Part shown: piece after piece, positions 8,096 to 16,148 of the stretch
Layout of the letters: every line of letters begins with the position of its first letter
Numbering within the stretch: position 1 is the first letter of the stretch
Assembly (NCBI GenBank): GCA_003243275.1
Contig: QFQR01000003.1
Location: 248,001-312,000, forward strand
Reading direction: 5' to 3'
DNA: 64,000 nt
Source: Leifsonia xyli
Lineage (GTDB): Bacteria; Actinomycetota; Actinomycetes; Actinomycetales; Microbacteriaceae
Program-made: the position numbers and the translations under genes
Notes under the pieces: model-generated
The model's input: only the letters and a program-made list of their open reading frames with translations
Database searches by the model: none
What the model was told of the DNA's origin: nothing

Positions 8096-8943
8096 CGCGA
8101 CGCGAAGGCCCCATCGGCGAAGGCCGCCGCAAGTGCCTCATCCCAGGGGCGGGGCCCGGCGAGCCCGGCTGCGGCCCAGGCGTCGTGGCCGAGCACCGAG
8201 AAGGACGGGCGCGGCGCCGGGCGCACGAAGGAGGCGCTGTCGGTCGGCAGCACGCGCTCGGGGTCGAGCCCGGCGAGGGCGAAGGTGGCGCGGGCGAGGT
8301 CGAACCAGGTGGCGGTTCCCGCGTTGGTGCCGTGGTAGCTGCCCGCCGGGGCGTCGGCGTCGAGCAGAGCGACGATCGCGTTCGCCAGGTCGAGCGTCCA
8401 GGTGGGTTGGCCGAGCTGGTCGGTCACCACCTCGACGGTCTCGCGTTCGGATGCCAGGCGCAGCATGGTGCGCGGGAAGCTCGCGCCATGCTCGCCGTAG
8501 AGCCAGGCGGTGCGCACCAGGTGCGGGGCGGGATGCGCCTCGCGCACCATCCGCTCGCCCGCCGCCTTGGTGCGACCGTAGGCGCCGAGCGGATCCAGCG
8601 GCGCGTCCTCGGGGTAGGGCGCGTCGGCGTCGCCGCGGAAGACGTAGTCGGTGGAGAGCTGCACGATGCGGGCCCCGGCGTCCGCCGCCGCGCGCGCGAG
8701 GTTTCCGGCACCCGTCGCGTTGATCGCGAAGGCGGTGTCCTCGTCGCTCTCGGCCGCGTCGACCGCGGTGTAGGCGGCCGCGTTGATGACGACGTCGATG
8801 CCGCGCACGGCATCCGCGACGGAGCTCGCATCCGTGATGTCGAGTTCGGCGCGTGTCAGCGCTCGCACCTCGCGGCCCTCGAGCGCCCGCTGCAGGTCGC
8901 GGCCGAGCATGCCGCCCGCGCCCGCGATCAGATAGCGGGTCAT
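8092..8943 (-). CDS. rmlD: dTDP-4-dehydrorhamnose reductase
   Basis: RmlD (283 aa) performs the last step of dTDP-L-rhamnose synthesis, NAD(P)H reduction of dTDP-4-keto-L-rhamnose. The sequence has the SDR cofactor motif LIAGAGGMLGRDLQ, VVINAAAYTAVDAAE, LSTDYVFRGDADAPYPEDAP and the catalytic pair in YGRTKAAGE. A C-terminal RPAPRPSFSVL segment also matches the family. It overlaps rmlB upstream and the GT4 gene downstream by 4 bp each, indicating translational coupling. An upstream extension of the reading frame inside rmlB is not coding. rmlC and rmlA are on the other strand at 12-13.4 kb. Confidence 0.96.
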   Translation of the reverse strand: MTRYLIAGAGGMLGRDLQRALEGREVRALTRAELDITDASSVADAVRGIDVVINAAAYTAVDAAESDEDTAFAINATGAGNLARAAADAGARIVQLSTDYVFRGDADAPYPEDAPLDPLGAYGRTKAAGERMVREAHPAPHLVRTAWLYGEHGASFPRTMLRLASERETVEVVTDQLGQPTWTLDLANAIVALLDADAPAGSYHGTNAGTATWFDLARATFALAGLDPERVLPTDSASFVRPAPRPSFSVLGHDAWAAAGLAGPRPWDEALAAAFADGAFASR

Positions 8944-9938
8944 GCCTGGCCGGCCGCCCGGTACTTCGCCTCGGTTGCCTCCTTCTGCGGCGCCCACCAG
9001 GCCTCGTTGTCGCGGTACCAGGCGATCGTGGCGGCGAGGCCCGCGGCGAAGTCGCCGAAGCGCGGCGCCCAGTCGAGCTCGCGTCGCAGCTTGCTCGAGT
9101 CGATCGCGTAGCGCAGATCGTGGCCGGGCCGGTCGGTGACCAGGTCGTAGGCGTCGGCGGGCTGCCCCAGCTCCACGAGGATCTGCTCGACGACCTCCTT
9201 GTTGTTCTTCTCGCCGTCCGCGCCGATCAGGTAGGTCTCGCCGATCACGCCGCGGTCGAGGATCGTCAGCACCGCGGCCGAGTGGTCGTCGGCGTGGATC
9301 CAGTCGCGCACGTTCTCGCCCGTGCCGTAGAGCTTGGGGCGCTCGCCGCGCAGCACGTTGGTGATCTGGCGCGGGATGAACTTCTCGACGTGCTGGTAGG
9401 GGCCGTAGTTGTTGGAGCAGTTGGAGATCGTCGCCCGCACCCCGAAGGAGCGCACCCACGCGCGTACCAGCAGGTCGCTGCTGGCCTTCGTGCTCGAGTA
9501 GGGACTCGACGGGTTGTACGGCGTGTTCTCGGTGAACCGTTCGGGGTCGTCGAGCTCGAGGTCGCCGTAGACCTCGTCGGTCGAGATGTGGTGGAAGCGG
9601 ATCCCGTGGCGCCGCGCCGCCTCGAGCAGAACGTAGGTGCCGACGATGTTGGTGTCGACGAAGGGCCGGGGGTCGTTCAGCGAGTTGTCGTTGTGGCTCT
9701 CCGCCGCGTAGTGCACGACCGCGTCATGGCGGGCGAACAGCTCCTCGACGAGCACCGCATCCGCGATGTCGCCCTTGACGAAGGCGACGCGGTTCTCGGG
9801 GAGGCCCTCGAGCGAGGCGAGGTTGCCCGCGTAGCTGAGCTTGTCGAGCACGGTGACCGTGTGGTCGGTGTGCTGCACGAGGTGGTGCACGAAGTTCGAG
9901 CCGATGAAACCGGCTCCGCCGGTGACGAGGATGCGCAT
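8940..9938 (-). CDS. rmlB: dTDP-glucose 4,6-dehydratase
   Basis: RmlB (332 aa) makes dTDP-4-keto-6-deoxyglucose, the second step of the dTDP-L-rhamnose pathway. Family marks are the NAD-binding MRILVTGGAGFIGSNFVHHL, the catalytic HISTDEVYGDLE with the Asp-Glu pair, YSSTKASSDLLVRAW, NCSNNYGPYQHVEKFIP and DWIHADDHSAAV. Length is typical. It is followed by rmlD with an ATGA overlap and preceded by the GT2 gene 13 bp away. Its product could also feed the amino- and deoxy-sugar enzymes near the right end of the window, because DegT aminotransferases and 2,3-dehydratases commonly start from the same intermediate. Confidence 0.97.
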   Translation of the reverse strand: MRILVTGGAGFIGSNFVHHLVQHTDHTVTVLDKLSYAGNLASLEGLPENRVAFVKGDIADAVLVEELFARHDAVVHYAAESHNDNSLNDPRPFVDTNIVGTYVLLEAARRHGIRFHHISTDEVYGDLELDDPERFTENTPYNPSSPYSSTKASSDLLVRAWVRSFGVRATISNCSNNYGPYQHVEKFIPRQITNVLRGERPKLYGTGENVRDWIHADDHSAAVLTILDRGVIGETYLIGADGEKNNKEVVEQILVELGQPADAYDLVTDRPGHDLRYAIDSSKLRRELDWAPRFGDFAAGLAATIAWYRDNEAWWAPQKEATEAKYRAAGQA

Positions 9939-9951
9939 GATGTCCGCGATT

Positions 9952-10845
9952 CTAGGCTTTGGCGTCGGATGCGCCTCGGGTGCGGCGCATGATGAGGGCG
10001 CTGCGGAGGTCGAGACCGAGCGACAGGAGGGTGCGCACGGGCCACAGCAGCGGGCCGGGGTACTTGCCGGTCAGGAAGCGTCGGGCGCTGTCGTGGTGGG
10101 CGCGGATCATCGCCTCGGACGCGGTCTGGGTGGAGTGCCCGCCGAGATGCGTGACGGCGACGGAGGGCTGGTAGACGTTGCGGTATCCGGCCTCGCCGAG
10201 TCGCTTGCCGAGATCGACGTCTTCGAAGTACATGAAGTAGCCCTCGTCGAACCCCCCGATCGTCTCGTAGGCGTCGCGGCGCACGAGGAGGCACGACCCG
10301 GACAGCCAGCCGGCGTCGCGCACCGTCTCGGCCTCGTCGGTGTCGTTGCGGTAGGCGCGGGTCCACGGGTTGCCGGGCCAGACGGGGCCGAGCATCGCGT
10401 GCCCCACGCCGGTGCGCAGCGAGGGAAGCGCACGCGCAGAGGGGTAGGTGCTGCCGTCGGGGTCGCGGATCCGCGGGCCTACCGATCCGGCATCCGGATG
10501 CTGCCTGGCGTAGGCGAGGAGACCGTCGAGCACGCCCGCGTCGAGGGCGATGTCGGGGTTGGAGAGCAGGATCCACTGCACGCTCGCGGGCAGCAGCCGC
10601 ACGCCCGCGTTCATCGCGCCCCCGTATCCGGGGTTCTCGGGCAGCGGGAGGTACCGGGCTCCGTGCGCCTCGGCGATCCCGCCCGCGTCGCCCTCTGCGG
10701 GCAGGTTGTCCACCACGACGACCGCGACAGGCTCGGCGGCGGCGAGAGGGATGCCGGCCAGCAGACCCGGAAGCACCTCGTCGGAGCGGTAGCCGACGGT
10801 GACGACGCCGACGGCGGGTTCTTCACGGGAGCTGGAGTCGGTCAT
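9952..10845 (-). CDS. GT2-family glycosyltransferase (WbbL/rhamnosyltransferase-like)
   Basis: A 297-residue GT-A enzyme. AVGVVTVGYRSDEVLPGLL begins the nucleotide-sugar domain, followed by ENPGYGGAMNAG, ILLSNPDIALDAG (the DxD-like region), WLSGSCLLVRRDAYETIGGF and the FMYFEDVDLGKRLGEAGYR block. This architecture matches dTDP-Rha:GlcNAc-PP-polyprenol rhamnosyltransferases such as WbbL, and it is the first gene of a transcript that continues into rmlB and rmlD. Rhamnosyl specificity is therefore likely but inferred. The ATG at 10845 is chosen because the homologous sequence begins there and a TACGAT -10-like box lies 9 nt upstream. A GTG-led extension further upstream would include the divergent promoter region. 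Confidence 0.88.
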   Translation of the reverse strand: MTDSSSREEPAVGVVTVGYRSDEVLPGLLAGIPLAAAEPVAVVVVDNLPAEGDAGGIAEAHGARYLPLPENPGYGGAMNAGVRLLPASVQWILLSNPDIALDAGVLDGLLAYARQHPDAGSVGPRIRDPDGSTYPSARALPSLRTGVGHAMLGPVWPGNPWTRAYRNDTDEAETVRDAGWLSGSCLLVRRDAYETIGGFDEGYFMYFEDVDLGKRLGEAGYRNVYQPSVAVTHLGGHSTQTASEAMIRAHHDSARRFLTGKYPGPLLWPVRTLLSLGLDLRSALIMRRTRGASDAKA

Positions 10846-10854
10846 GACCGGCCC

Positions 10855-10860
10855 ATCGTA
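10855..10860 (-). promoter_or_regulatory. Probable -10 box of the leftward GT2-rmlB-rmlD operon
   Basis: TACGAT on the minus strand stands 9 nt before the ATG at 10845, allowing a leader of at most two or three bases. It shares an 85-bp divergent spacer with the promoter of the rightward GT2 gene. Confidence 0.45.
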
Positions 10861-10917
10861 GTCGGATCGTCTCGGAGCTGACCGTGGGCGGCTGTCGGCG
10901 GAGGCGTCGGTGCCGGG

Positions 10918-10930
10918 TAGCATCCGCTTC
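10918..10930 (+). promoter_or_regulatory. -10 box for a leaderless GT2 transcript
   Basis: TAGCAT (10918-10923) is followed by 7 nt and the ATG at 10931. It supports the ATG as start over the in-frame GTG at 10910, which would lie upstream of the predicted transcription start. Confidence 0.55.
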
Positions 10931-11947
10931 ATGACGGGAAACGCCGCGCCGCGGATCAGCGTGGTGATGTGCACCTACCGCGGAGCGGCGTTCGTGGAGG
11001 AGCAGCTGGCGTCGATCCTCGCGCAGAGCGTGTTGCCGCACGAGCTCGTGCTCGGGGACGACGGGTCGGACGACGGGACGGTCGAGCTCGTGCGTGCCGC
11101 TCTCGCGCGAAGCGGCAGCGCCGACCGGCAGCCGATCGAGCTCATCGAACTGCTCAGGGATCCCGCGGACCATCCGGCGCCCTACGGTGTCGCCGGGAAC
11201 TTCGCGCGGGCGCTCGCGGCGGCCACGGGCGAGGTGATCCTGCTCAGCGACCAGGACGATCGCTGGCACGAGCACCGCGTGGCGCGCACCCTCGAGCTTC
11301 TCGCGGCGCGGCCCGAGGTCGGGCTCGTGCACAGTGACGCGCGGCTCGTGGACGGCACGGGTCGACCGCTCGGCGTGACCCTCTTCGAGGCGCTTGGGGT
11401 GACCGCGACCGAGCTCGCGGAGATCGACGCGGGCCGCGGCTTCGAGGTCTCGCTGCGACGCAACCTGGTGACCGGCGCGACCGCGGCGGTGCGCCGGCGC
11501 ATCGTGCAGGCCGCGCTCCCGATCCCCGAGGGCTGGATCCACGACGAGTGGCTCGCCATCGTCGCGGGGGCCACGGGAGCCACGGCCGTCATTCGGGAGC
11601 CGCTCATCGACTACCGGCAGCACGGTGCGAACCAGATCGGCGCGGAGAAGCTGTCGTGGCGCACACGGTGGGCGCGGTTGCGTGAGCCGCGCACCGCCCG
11701 CAACCGCCGTCTCGAACGACGGGCCGCGTCCCTCGCCGAACGACTGCCGCTGCTCGAACCGGCCGTCGCCGCGGATGCCGTGCGAAGCGCCCAGGAGAAG
11801 CACGCGCACGAGCGGATGCGGAGCGCGCTGCCGCGGAATCCGCTGGCTCGGCTGCGCCCGGTGCTGGCCGAATGGCGCACCGGCCGCTACCGGCACTACG
11901 GGCTGGGAGCGCAGGACGTGCTGCGCGACCTCGTCCAGCCGGACTGA
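10931..11947 (+). CDS. GT2-family glycosyltransferase
   Basis: A 338-residue GT-A transferase starting with PRISVVMCTYRGAAFVEEQL, then LPHELVLGDDGSDDGT, the central ILLSDQDDRWHEHRV (the DQDD metal/nucleotide motif), NLVTGATAAVRR and WIHDEWLAIVAGATG. This layout is that of polysaccharide GT2 enzymes related to rhamnosyl- and galactosyl-transferases of capsule loci. The C-terminal third (after about residue 240) is a basic, charged tail ending in YRHYGLGAQDVLRDL, often seen in rhamnan-type transferases. The start is fixed by the leaderless promoter. The gene lies between the rmlBD and rmlCA halves of the rhamnose pathway, suggesting a dTDP-Rha donor (inference). Confidence 0.88.
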   Translation: MTGNAAPRISVVMCTYRGAAFVEEQLASILAQSVLPHELVLGDDGSDDGTVELVRAALARSGSADRQPIELIELLRDPADHPAPYGVAGNFARALAAATGEVILLSDQDDRWHEHRVARTLELLAARPEVGLVHSDARLVDGTGRPLGVTLFEALGVTATELAEIDAGRGFEVSLRRNLVTGATAAVRRRIVQAALPIPEGWIHDEWLAIVAGATGATAVIREPLIDYRQHGANQIGAEKLSWRTRWARLREPRTARNRRLERRAASLAERLPLLEPAVAADAVRSAQEKHAHERMRSALPRNPLARLRPVLAEWRTGRYRHYGLGAQDVLRDLVQPD

Positions 11948-11961
11948 CACCACGCCGCCGG

Positions 11962-11973
11962 TATGCTTGCCGG
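11962..11973 (+). promoter_or_regulatory. -10 box for a leaderless rmlC transcript
   Basis: TATGCT (11962-11967), a 6-nt spacer and the GTG of rmlC at 11974. It is one of the best -10 matches in the window and marks the start of the rmlC-rmlA-GT4-Wzx operon. Confidence 0.65.
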
Positions 11974-12579
11974 GTGCAGATCCGGCCTCTTGACATCCCG
12001 GGTGCCTACGAGCTGACTCCGGTGCAGTGGGCCGACGATCGCGGGGCTTTCCTCGAGTGGTATCGCGGCGACCTGCTGCAGGAGCGTTTCGGTGTCGGCA
12101 TCGGCCTGCAGCAGGCCAACACCTCGATCTCCCGCCGCGGGGTGCTGCGCGGGGTGCACTTCGCCGACATCCCGCCTGGCCAGGCCAAGCACGTGACGGC
12201 GACCCGCGGTGCCGCCCTCGACATCATCGTCGACATCCGTGTCGGATCCCCGACCTTCGGCCGCTGGGATTCCGTGCTGCTCGACACCGTCGACCGCCGC
12301 GCCGTCTACCTCGCCGAGGGTCTCGGCCACGCCTTCCTCGCGCTCGAGGACGAGACGACCGTGAGCTACCTCGTCTCCAGCACCTTCGATCCGGCGCGGG
12401 AGCACGGGATCAACCCGCTCGATCCGGCGCTCGGCCTCGAACTCCCCATCCCCCTCGAGGAGATCCTCGTCTCGGACAAGGACCGCGAGGCGCCCGGTCT
12501 CGCCGAGGCGCTCGCCGCGGGGCTGCTGCCGGACTGGGCGGAGGCACGTGCCTACGCGGGCAGCGCGTGGAAGGACTGA
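11974..12579 (+). CDS. rmlC: dTDP-4-dehydrorhamnose 3,5-epimerase
   Basis: RmlC (201 aa) epimerises dTDP-4-keto-6-deoxyglucose at C3 and C5. The cupin-like sequence shows IPGAYELTPVQWADDRGAFL, the conserved NTSISRRGVLRGVHF with the active-site histidine region, QAKHVTATRGAALDIIVDIR, and GLGHAFLALEDETTVSYL. The GTG start at 11974 directly follows a -10 box by 6 nt. rmlA follows 2 nt after the stop. The C-terminal KDREAPGLAEAL matches the usual tail, which in most homologues reads SxKDxxAPxL. Confidence 0.96.
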   Translation: MQIRPLDIPGAYELTPVQWADDRGAFLEWYRGDLLQERFGVGIGLQQANTSISRRGVLRGVHFADIPPGQAKHVTATRGAALDIIVDIRVGSPTFGRWDSVLLDTVDRRAVYLAEGLGHAFLALEDETTVSYLVSSTFDPAREHGINPLDPALGLELPIPLEEILVSDKDREAPGLAEALAAGLLPDWAEARAYAGSAWKD

Positions 12580-12581
12580 CT

Positions 12582-13436
12582 ATGCGGGGCATCATCCTGG
12601 CCGGGGGCAGCGGAACGCGCCTGTGGCCGATCACCAAGGGCATCTCGAAGCAGCTCGTGCCGGTGTACGACAAGCCGATGGTCTACTACCCGTTGGCGAC
12701 GCTCATCGAGGGCGGCATCCGCGAGGTGCTCGTCATCACCACCCCGGAGGAGAGCGCCTCCTTCCGGCGGCTGCTCGGCGACGGCTCCGAGCTCGGGATG
12801 CGCATCGAGTACGCCGAGCAGCCCTCGCCCGACGGTCTCGCCCAGGCCTTCCTCATCGGTGAGGAGTTCATCGGCGAGGAGCGGGTCGCCCTCGTGCTGG
12901 GTGACAACATCTTCCACGGCGACGACCTGGGGCTCGGCAGGCACCGCGAGCTCGACGGCGCCCTGGTGTTCGCCTACCAGGTCGCGAATCCCCGCGCCTA
13001 CGGGGTCGTGGAGTTCGACGAGGCGGGCAAGGCGATCTCGATCGAGGAGAAGCCCGAGGTGCCGCGCAGCCAGTTCGCGGTGCCGGGGCTCTACTTCTAC
13101 GACAACTCCGTCGTCGAGGTGGCCCGCGGCATCCGTCCGAGCGCACGCGGTGAGCTGGAGATCTCGAGCGTCAACGCGCACTATCTCGAGCGCGGGCTCC
13201 TGCAGGTGCAGGTGCTCGAACGGGGCACAGCCTGGCTCGACACCGGCACCGTCGAGGCGATGGCGCAGGCCACCGAGTACGTGCGGGTCATCGAGCATCG
13301 GCAGGGCTACAAGATCGGCTGCATCGAGGAGGCCGCCTGGCGGCAGGGCTGGATCGACGACGCGCAGCTGCGCACCCTCGCCGCACCGCTCACGAAGTCG
13401 GGCTACGGCGACTACCTGCTGGGGCTCGTGTCATGA
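12582..13436 (+). CDS. rmlA: Glucose-1-phosphate thymidylyltransferase
   Basis: RmlA (284 aa) joins dTTP and glucose-1-phosphate to dTDP-glucose, the entry to the rhamnose pathway. It carries the nucleotidyltransferase signature MRGIILAGGSGTRLWPIT, the KQLVPVYDKPMVYYPL substrate loop, LVLGDNIFHGDDLG, and EEKPEVPRSQFAVPGLYFYD with WLDTGTVEAM later on. All catalytic blocks are intact and length is standard. It starts 2 nt after the rmlC stop. Its own stop overlaps the next GT4 gene by 4 bp. Confidence 0.97.
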   Translation: MRGIILAGGSGTRLWPITKGISKQLVPVYDKPMVYYPLATLIEGGIREVLVITTPEESASFRRLLGDGSELGMRIEYAEQPSPDGLAQAFLIGEEFIGEERVALVLGDNIFHGDDLGLGRHRELDGALVFAYQVANPRAYGVVEFDEAGKAISIEEKPEVPRSQFAVPGLYFYDNSVVEVARGIRPSARGELEISSVNAHYLERGLLQVQVLERGTAWLDTGTVEAMAQATEYVRVIEHRQGYKIGCIEEAAWRQGWIDDAQLRTLAAPLTKSGYGDYLLGLVS

Positions 13437-14812
13437 CGCGGATCCTCGTCATCACGGGCGGGGAGCTCGGAACGAGGATGGCGGGGCCGGCGATCCGGGC
13501 TCGGGCGTTCGCGCGCGTGCTCGCGGGGGCGGGGCACGAGGTGGTGCTCGCGACGACCTCCGTGCTCGACCCGGAGCTCGCGGGCGAGGGCTACCGGATG
13601 GTCGCGGTGCGTGCCGGCGACGACGACGCCTTCGCCGCGCTCGAGCGCGAGGCCGAGCTGATCGTGTTCCAGGGGCACGCGATGGAGCAGTTCCCGCTGC
13701 TCGCGCGCACCGATCGCGTGGTCGTGGCCGACGCCTACGACCCGATGCATCTGGAGATGCTCGAGCAGGGCCGCGAGCAGCCGCGAGCCACCTGGGAGCT
13801 GCTGGTGCGCTCGCGCACCGCACTGCTCAACCAGCAGCTGTCGCGTGCCGACCTGGTGCTCTGCGCGTCGCCGCGGCAGCGCGAGTTCTATCTCGGCCAG
13901 CTCGCCGCACTCGGACGGGTCAGCCCGGCCAGCTACGAGCACGACCCGCGGCTGGAGCGCCTGCTCGCGATCGTCCCGTTCGGGCTGGAGCGGGTGCCGC
14001 CCCGCCACGAGCGCGCGGTGCTGCGCGGCGTCGTGCCGGGGATCGCGGATGCTGATCGGGTCGTCGTCTGGGGAGGCGGGCTCTACAGCTGGTTCGACCC
14101 GCAGACCCTCATCCGCGCCGTGGCGGCGCTCGCGGTTCGCCGCCCATCCGCTCGTCTGGTGTTCCTCGGCACGAAGCACCCCGGCGTCGAGCCGATGGGC
14201 ATCGTGCGCGACTCGATCGAGCTCGCACGTGAGCTCGGGGTGCTGGACGCCGCGGTCGTCTTCAACGAGGGCTGGATCCCCTACGAGGAGCGTCAGAACT
14301 ACCTGACCGAGGCGGATGCGGGGGTGTCGACGCACCACGTGCACATCGAGACGGAGTTCTCGTTCCGCACCCGCATCCTCGACTACCTGTGGGCGGGGCT
14401 GCCGATGGTGGTCACCGAGGGCGATTCCTTCGCCGACCTGGTCGCCGCGGAGGGTCTCGGTGTGGTGGTCCCCGCCGAGGACCCGGATGCGCTCGCCGCG
14501 GCGCTCGAGCGCGTGCTGTACGACGAGGCGTTCGCGGCCGAGGCCCGGGCGCGCATCGAGGTCGTGCGGGAACGCTTCGTGTGGGAGCGGGTGCTCGAGC
14601 CGCTGCTGGCGCTCGCCGCGGAGCCCCGGCGGGCGGCGGATGTCGAGGCGGCGGGCGGGCGCGAGCAACTCGCCGCCGCCTCCGGGCTGCGCGCCCGACC
14701 CGACGGTCGCCCGGGTCTCGGGCGTGATCTGCGGATGGCGTGGCACCACCTGCGGCACGGCGGCGTCGGCGAGCTGACGCGGCGCATCCGCGGCCGATTC
14801 GGTCGCTCGTGA
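13433..14812 (+). CDS. GT4-family glycosyltransferase
   Basis: A 459-residue GT-B protein coupled to rmlA by an ATGA overlap. The N-terminal domain opens with RILVITGGELGTRMAGPAIR, a form common in exopolysaccharide GTs that act on lipid-linked intermediates. The donor domain has VVWGGGLYSWFDPQTLIRAV, a FNEGWIPYEERQNYL segment and TRILDYLWAGLPMVVTEGDS in place of the classical E-x7-E block. The last ~70 residues are a positively charged tail that may contact the membrane. The flippase gene follows with a 4-bp overlap. Donor and acceptor are unknown. Confidence 0.85.
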   Translation: MTRILVITGGELGTRMAGPAIRARAFARVLAGAGHEVVLATTSVLDPELAGEGYRMVAVRAGDDDAFAALEREAELIVFQGHAMEQFPLLARTDRVVVADAYDPMHLEMLEQGREQPRATWELLVRSRTALLNQQLSRADLVLCASPRQREFYLGQLAALGRVSPASYEHDPRLERLLAIVPFGLERVPPRHERAVLRGVVPGIADADRVVVWGGGLYSWFDPQTLIRAVAALAVRRPSARLVFLGTKHPGVEPMGIVRDSIELARELGVLDAAVVFNEGWIPYEERQNYLTEADAGVSTHHVHIETEFSFRTRILDYLWAGLPMVVTEGDSFADLVAAEGLGVVVPAEDPDALAAALERVLYDEAFAAEARARIEVVRERFVWERVLEPLLALAAEPRRAADVEAAGGREQLAAASGLRARPDGRPGLGRDLRMAWHHLRHGGVGELTRRIRGRFGRS

Positions 14813-16077
14813 GCGAGCCCGGTGCCGTGCCGCCTGCCGCGGGCGGGCGGCGTGCGCTGACGCGGCGCATCCTCGCCTTCGCGGGGGTGCCGCTGCTGTC
14901 GCTGCTCGCGCCGTTCCTCTTCCTGCCGGTGCTCGCGCGTCTCGCGGGAACCGAGGCCTGGGTGGCGATCGCTCTCGGTCAGTCGGTCGGCGGCTTCGCC
15001 GCGCTCGTGGCGGGCCTCGGCTACACGACTCTCGCCCCGCCGCGGGTGGCTCTCGCCGACGCGGCCGCACGCCGCCGGATCATCGCGACGAGCGTGCACG
15101 CGCGGCTGCCCGCCTGGGTGCTCGCCGCCACGATCGGCGTCATCGTCACGGTGCTGCTCGCCCCACCCAGCCACCGCCTGGAGGCGGCGGGCATGACGGC
15201 CGCGATGAGCCTCGCCGCGCTCGCCCCGACCTGGTACTGGATCGGGGTCGGACGCGCGGCGCCGATCCTGTGGACCGAGGTCGTACCGCGGACGGTCGCG
15301 ACGCTGCTCGCGACCGGCGTCCTGCTCGCGGGCGGCGGAGTCATCTGGTATCCCGTGCTGCTGTTCGTCGCGATGGTGGCAGGCCCGCTCGGCGTCTACC
15401 TCCGGGTCGGCGGCCGGGAGCTCGCGCGCATCTCGCGCCCCGAGGTCGTCGAGGTGCTGCGCACGCATCCGCCCGCCGTCGTCGCCGAGACGGCCGCGGG
15501 TGCCTACAACTCGCTCGCCGTCGTGCTCGTCACCGCCGCCGCACCGCTCGCCCAAGCGGCGCGCTACGTGTCGGGTGACAAGACCTATCGGATCGGCCAG
15601 TACGCGGTCTCCGCCTTCGGCAATGCGCTGCAGGGTTGGGTGGCGGAGGGGCTGCCGCATCGGCCGTTGCTCGCACGGCGGCTGCGGATCACGGTGATGC
15701 TCCATGCGGCTCTCGGCCTCTGCGGGCTGCTCGCCTTCGCCGTGCTCGGCTCCTGGCTCACGGCGCTGCTGTTCGGGCAGAAGGTGGCGATCGACGAGCT
15801 CACGGCTCTCGGCTTCGGTGTCGCGACCCTCGGCATCGCGCTCGGCACCGCGTGCGGCCGGATCGGGTTGGTCACCCTCGGTGCACGGCACGCCTTCATG
15901 GTGTGCGTGCTCGCCGCCTCCGCCGTCGGGGTCGTCGCGCTGCTGGTCGGTGCAGCCGTCGCGGGCGCCCCCGGAGCCGCGTGGGCGCTCGGGCTCACCG
16001 AACTCGCCTCGGGGACGGCGCAGGGGCTCGTGCTGCTCGCGGTGTGGCGACGTCGTGCGGTGGCCTCGTCGAGCTGA
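14809..16077 (+). CDS. Wzx-like polysaccharide flippase (MATE/MOP superfamily)
   Basis: A 422-residue integral membrane protein with about 12 hydrophobic helices, fitting Wzx-type flippases that move undecaprenyl-linked repeat units outward. Segments supporting this are the N-terminal FLPVLARLAGTEAWVAIALG followed by a glycine-rich helix, and AARYVSGDKTYRIGQYAVSA in the middle, equivalent to the conserved 'xYxxAxKI' region of this family. The GTG at 14809 overlaps the preceding GT4 stop (GTGA). A longer frame upstream has no support. It is the fourth gene of the rmlC operon and the only Wzx candidate here. The two Wzy-like proteins at 46-48.5 kb are likely partners. Confidence 0.82.
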   Translation: MSEPGAVPPAAGGRRALTRRILAFAGVPLLSLLAPFLFLPVLARLAGTEAWVAIALGQSVGGFAALVAGLGYTTLAPPRVALADAAARRRIIATSVHARLPAWVLAATIGVIVTVLLAPPSHRLEAAGMTAAMSLAALAPTWYWIGVGRAAPILWTEVVPRTVATLLATGVLLAGGGVIWYPVLLFVAMVAGPLGVYLRVGGRELARISRPEVVEVLRTHPPAVVAETAAGAYNSLAVVLVTAAAPLAQAARYVSGDKTYRIGQYAVSAFGNALQGWVAEGLPHRPLLARRLRITVMLHAALGLCGLLAFAVLGSWLTALLFGQKVAIDELTALGFGVATLGIALGTACGRIGLVTLGARHAFMVCVLAASAVGVVALLVGAAVAGAPGAAWALGLTELASGTAQGLVLLAVWRRRAVASSS

Positions 16078-16135
16078 TGTCGCTCCGATCCCGCGGCACA
16101 CCCGCGCTGTGAGGGTTTTCCCGGGTTCGTTTCGG

Positions 16136-16148
16136 TAGCGTCTCTCGC
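16136..16148 (+). promoter_or_regulatory. -10 box for a leaderless DUF2142 transcript
   Basis: TAGCGT (16136-16141) with a 7-nt spacer to the GTG at 16149, in the 71-bp gap after the flippase gene. No Shine-Dalgarno sequence is present. Confidence 0.55.
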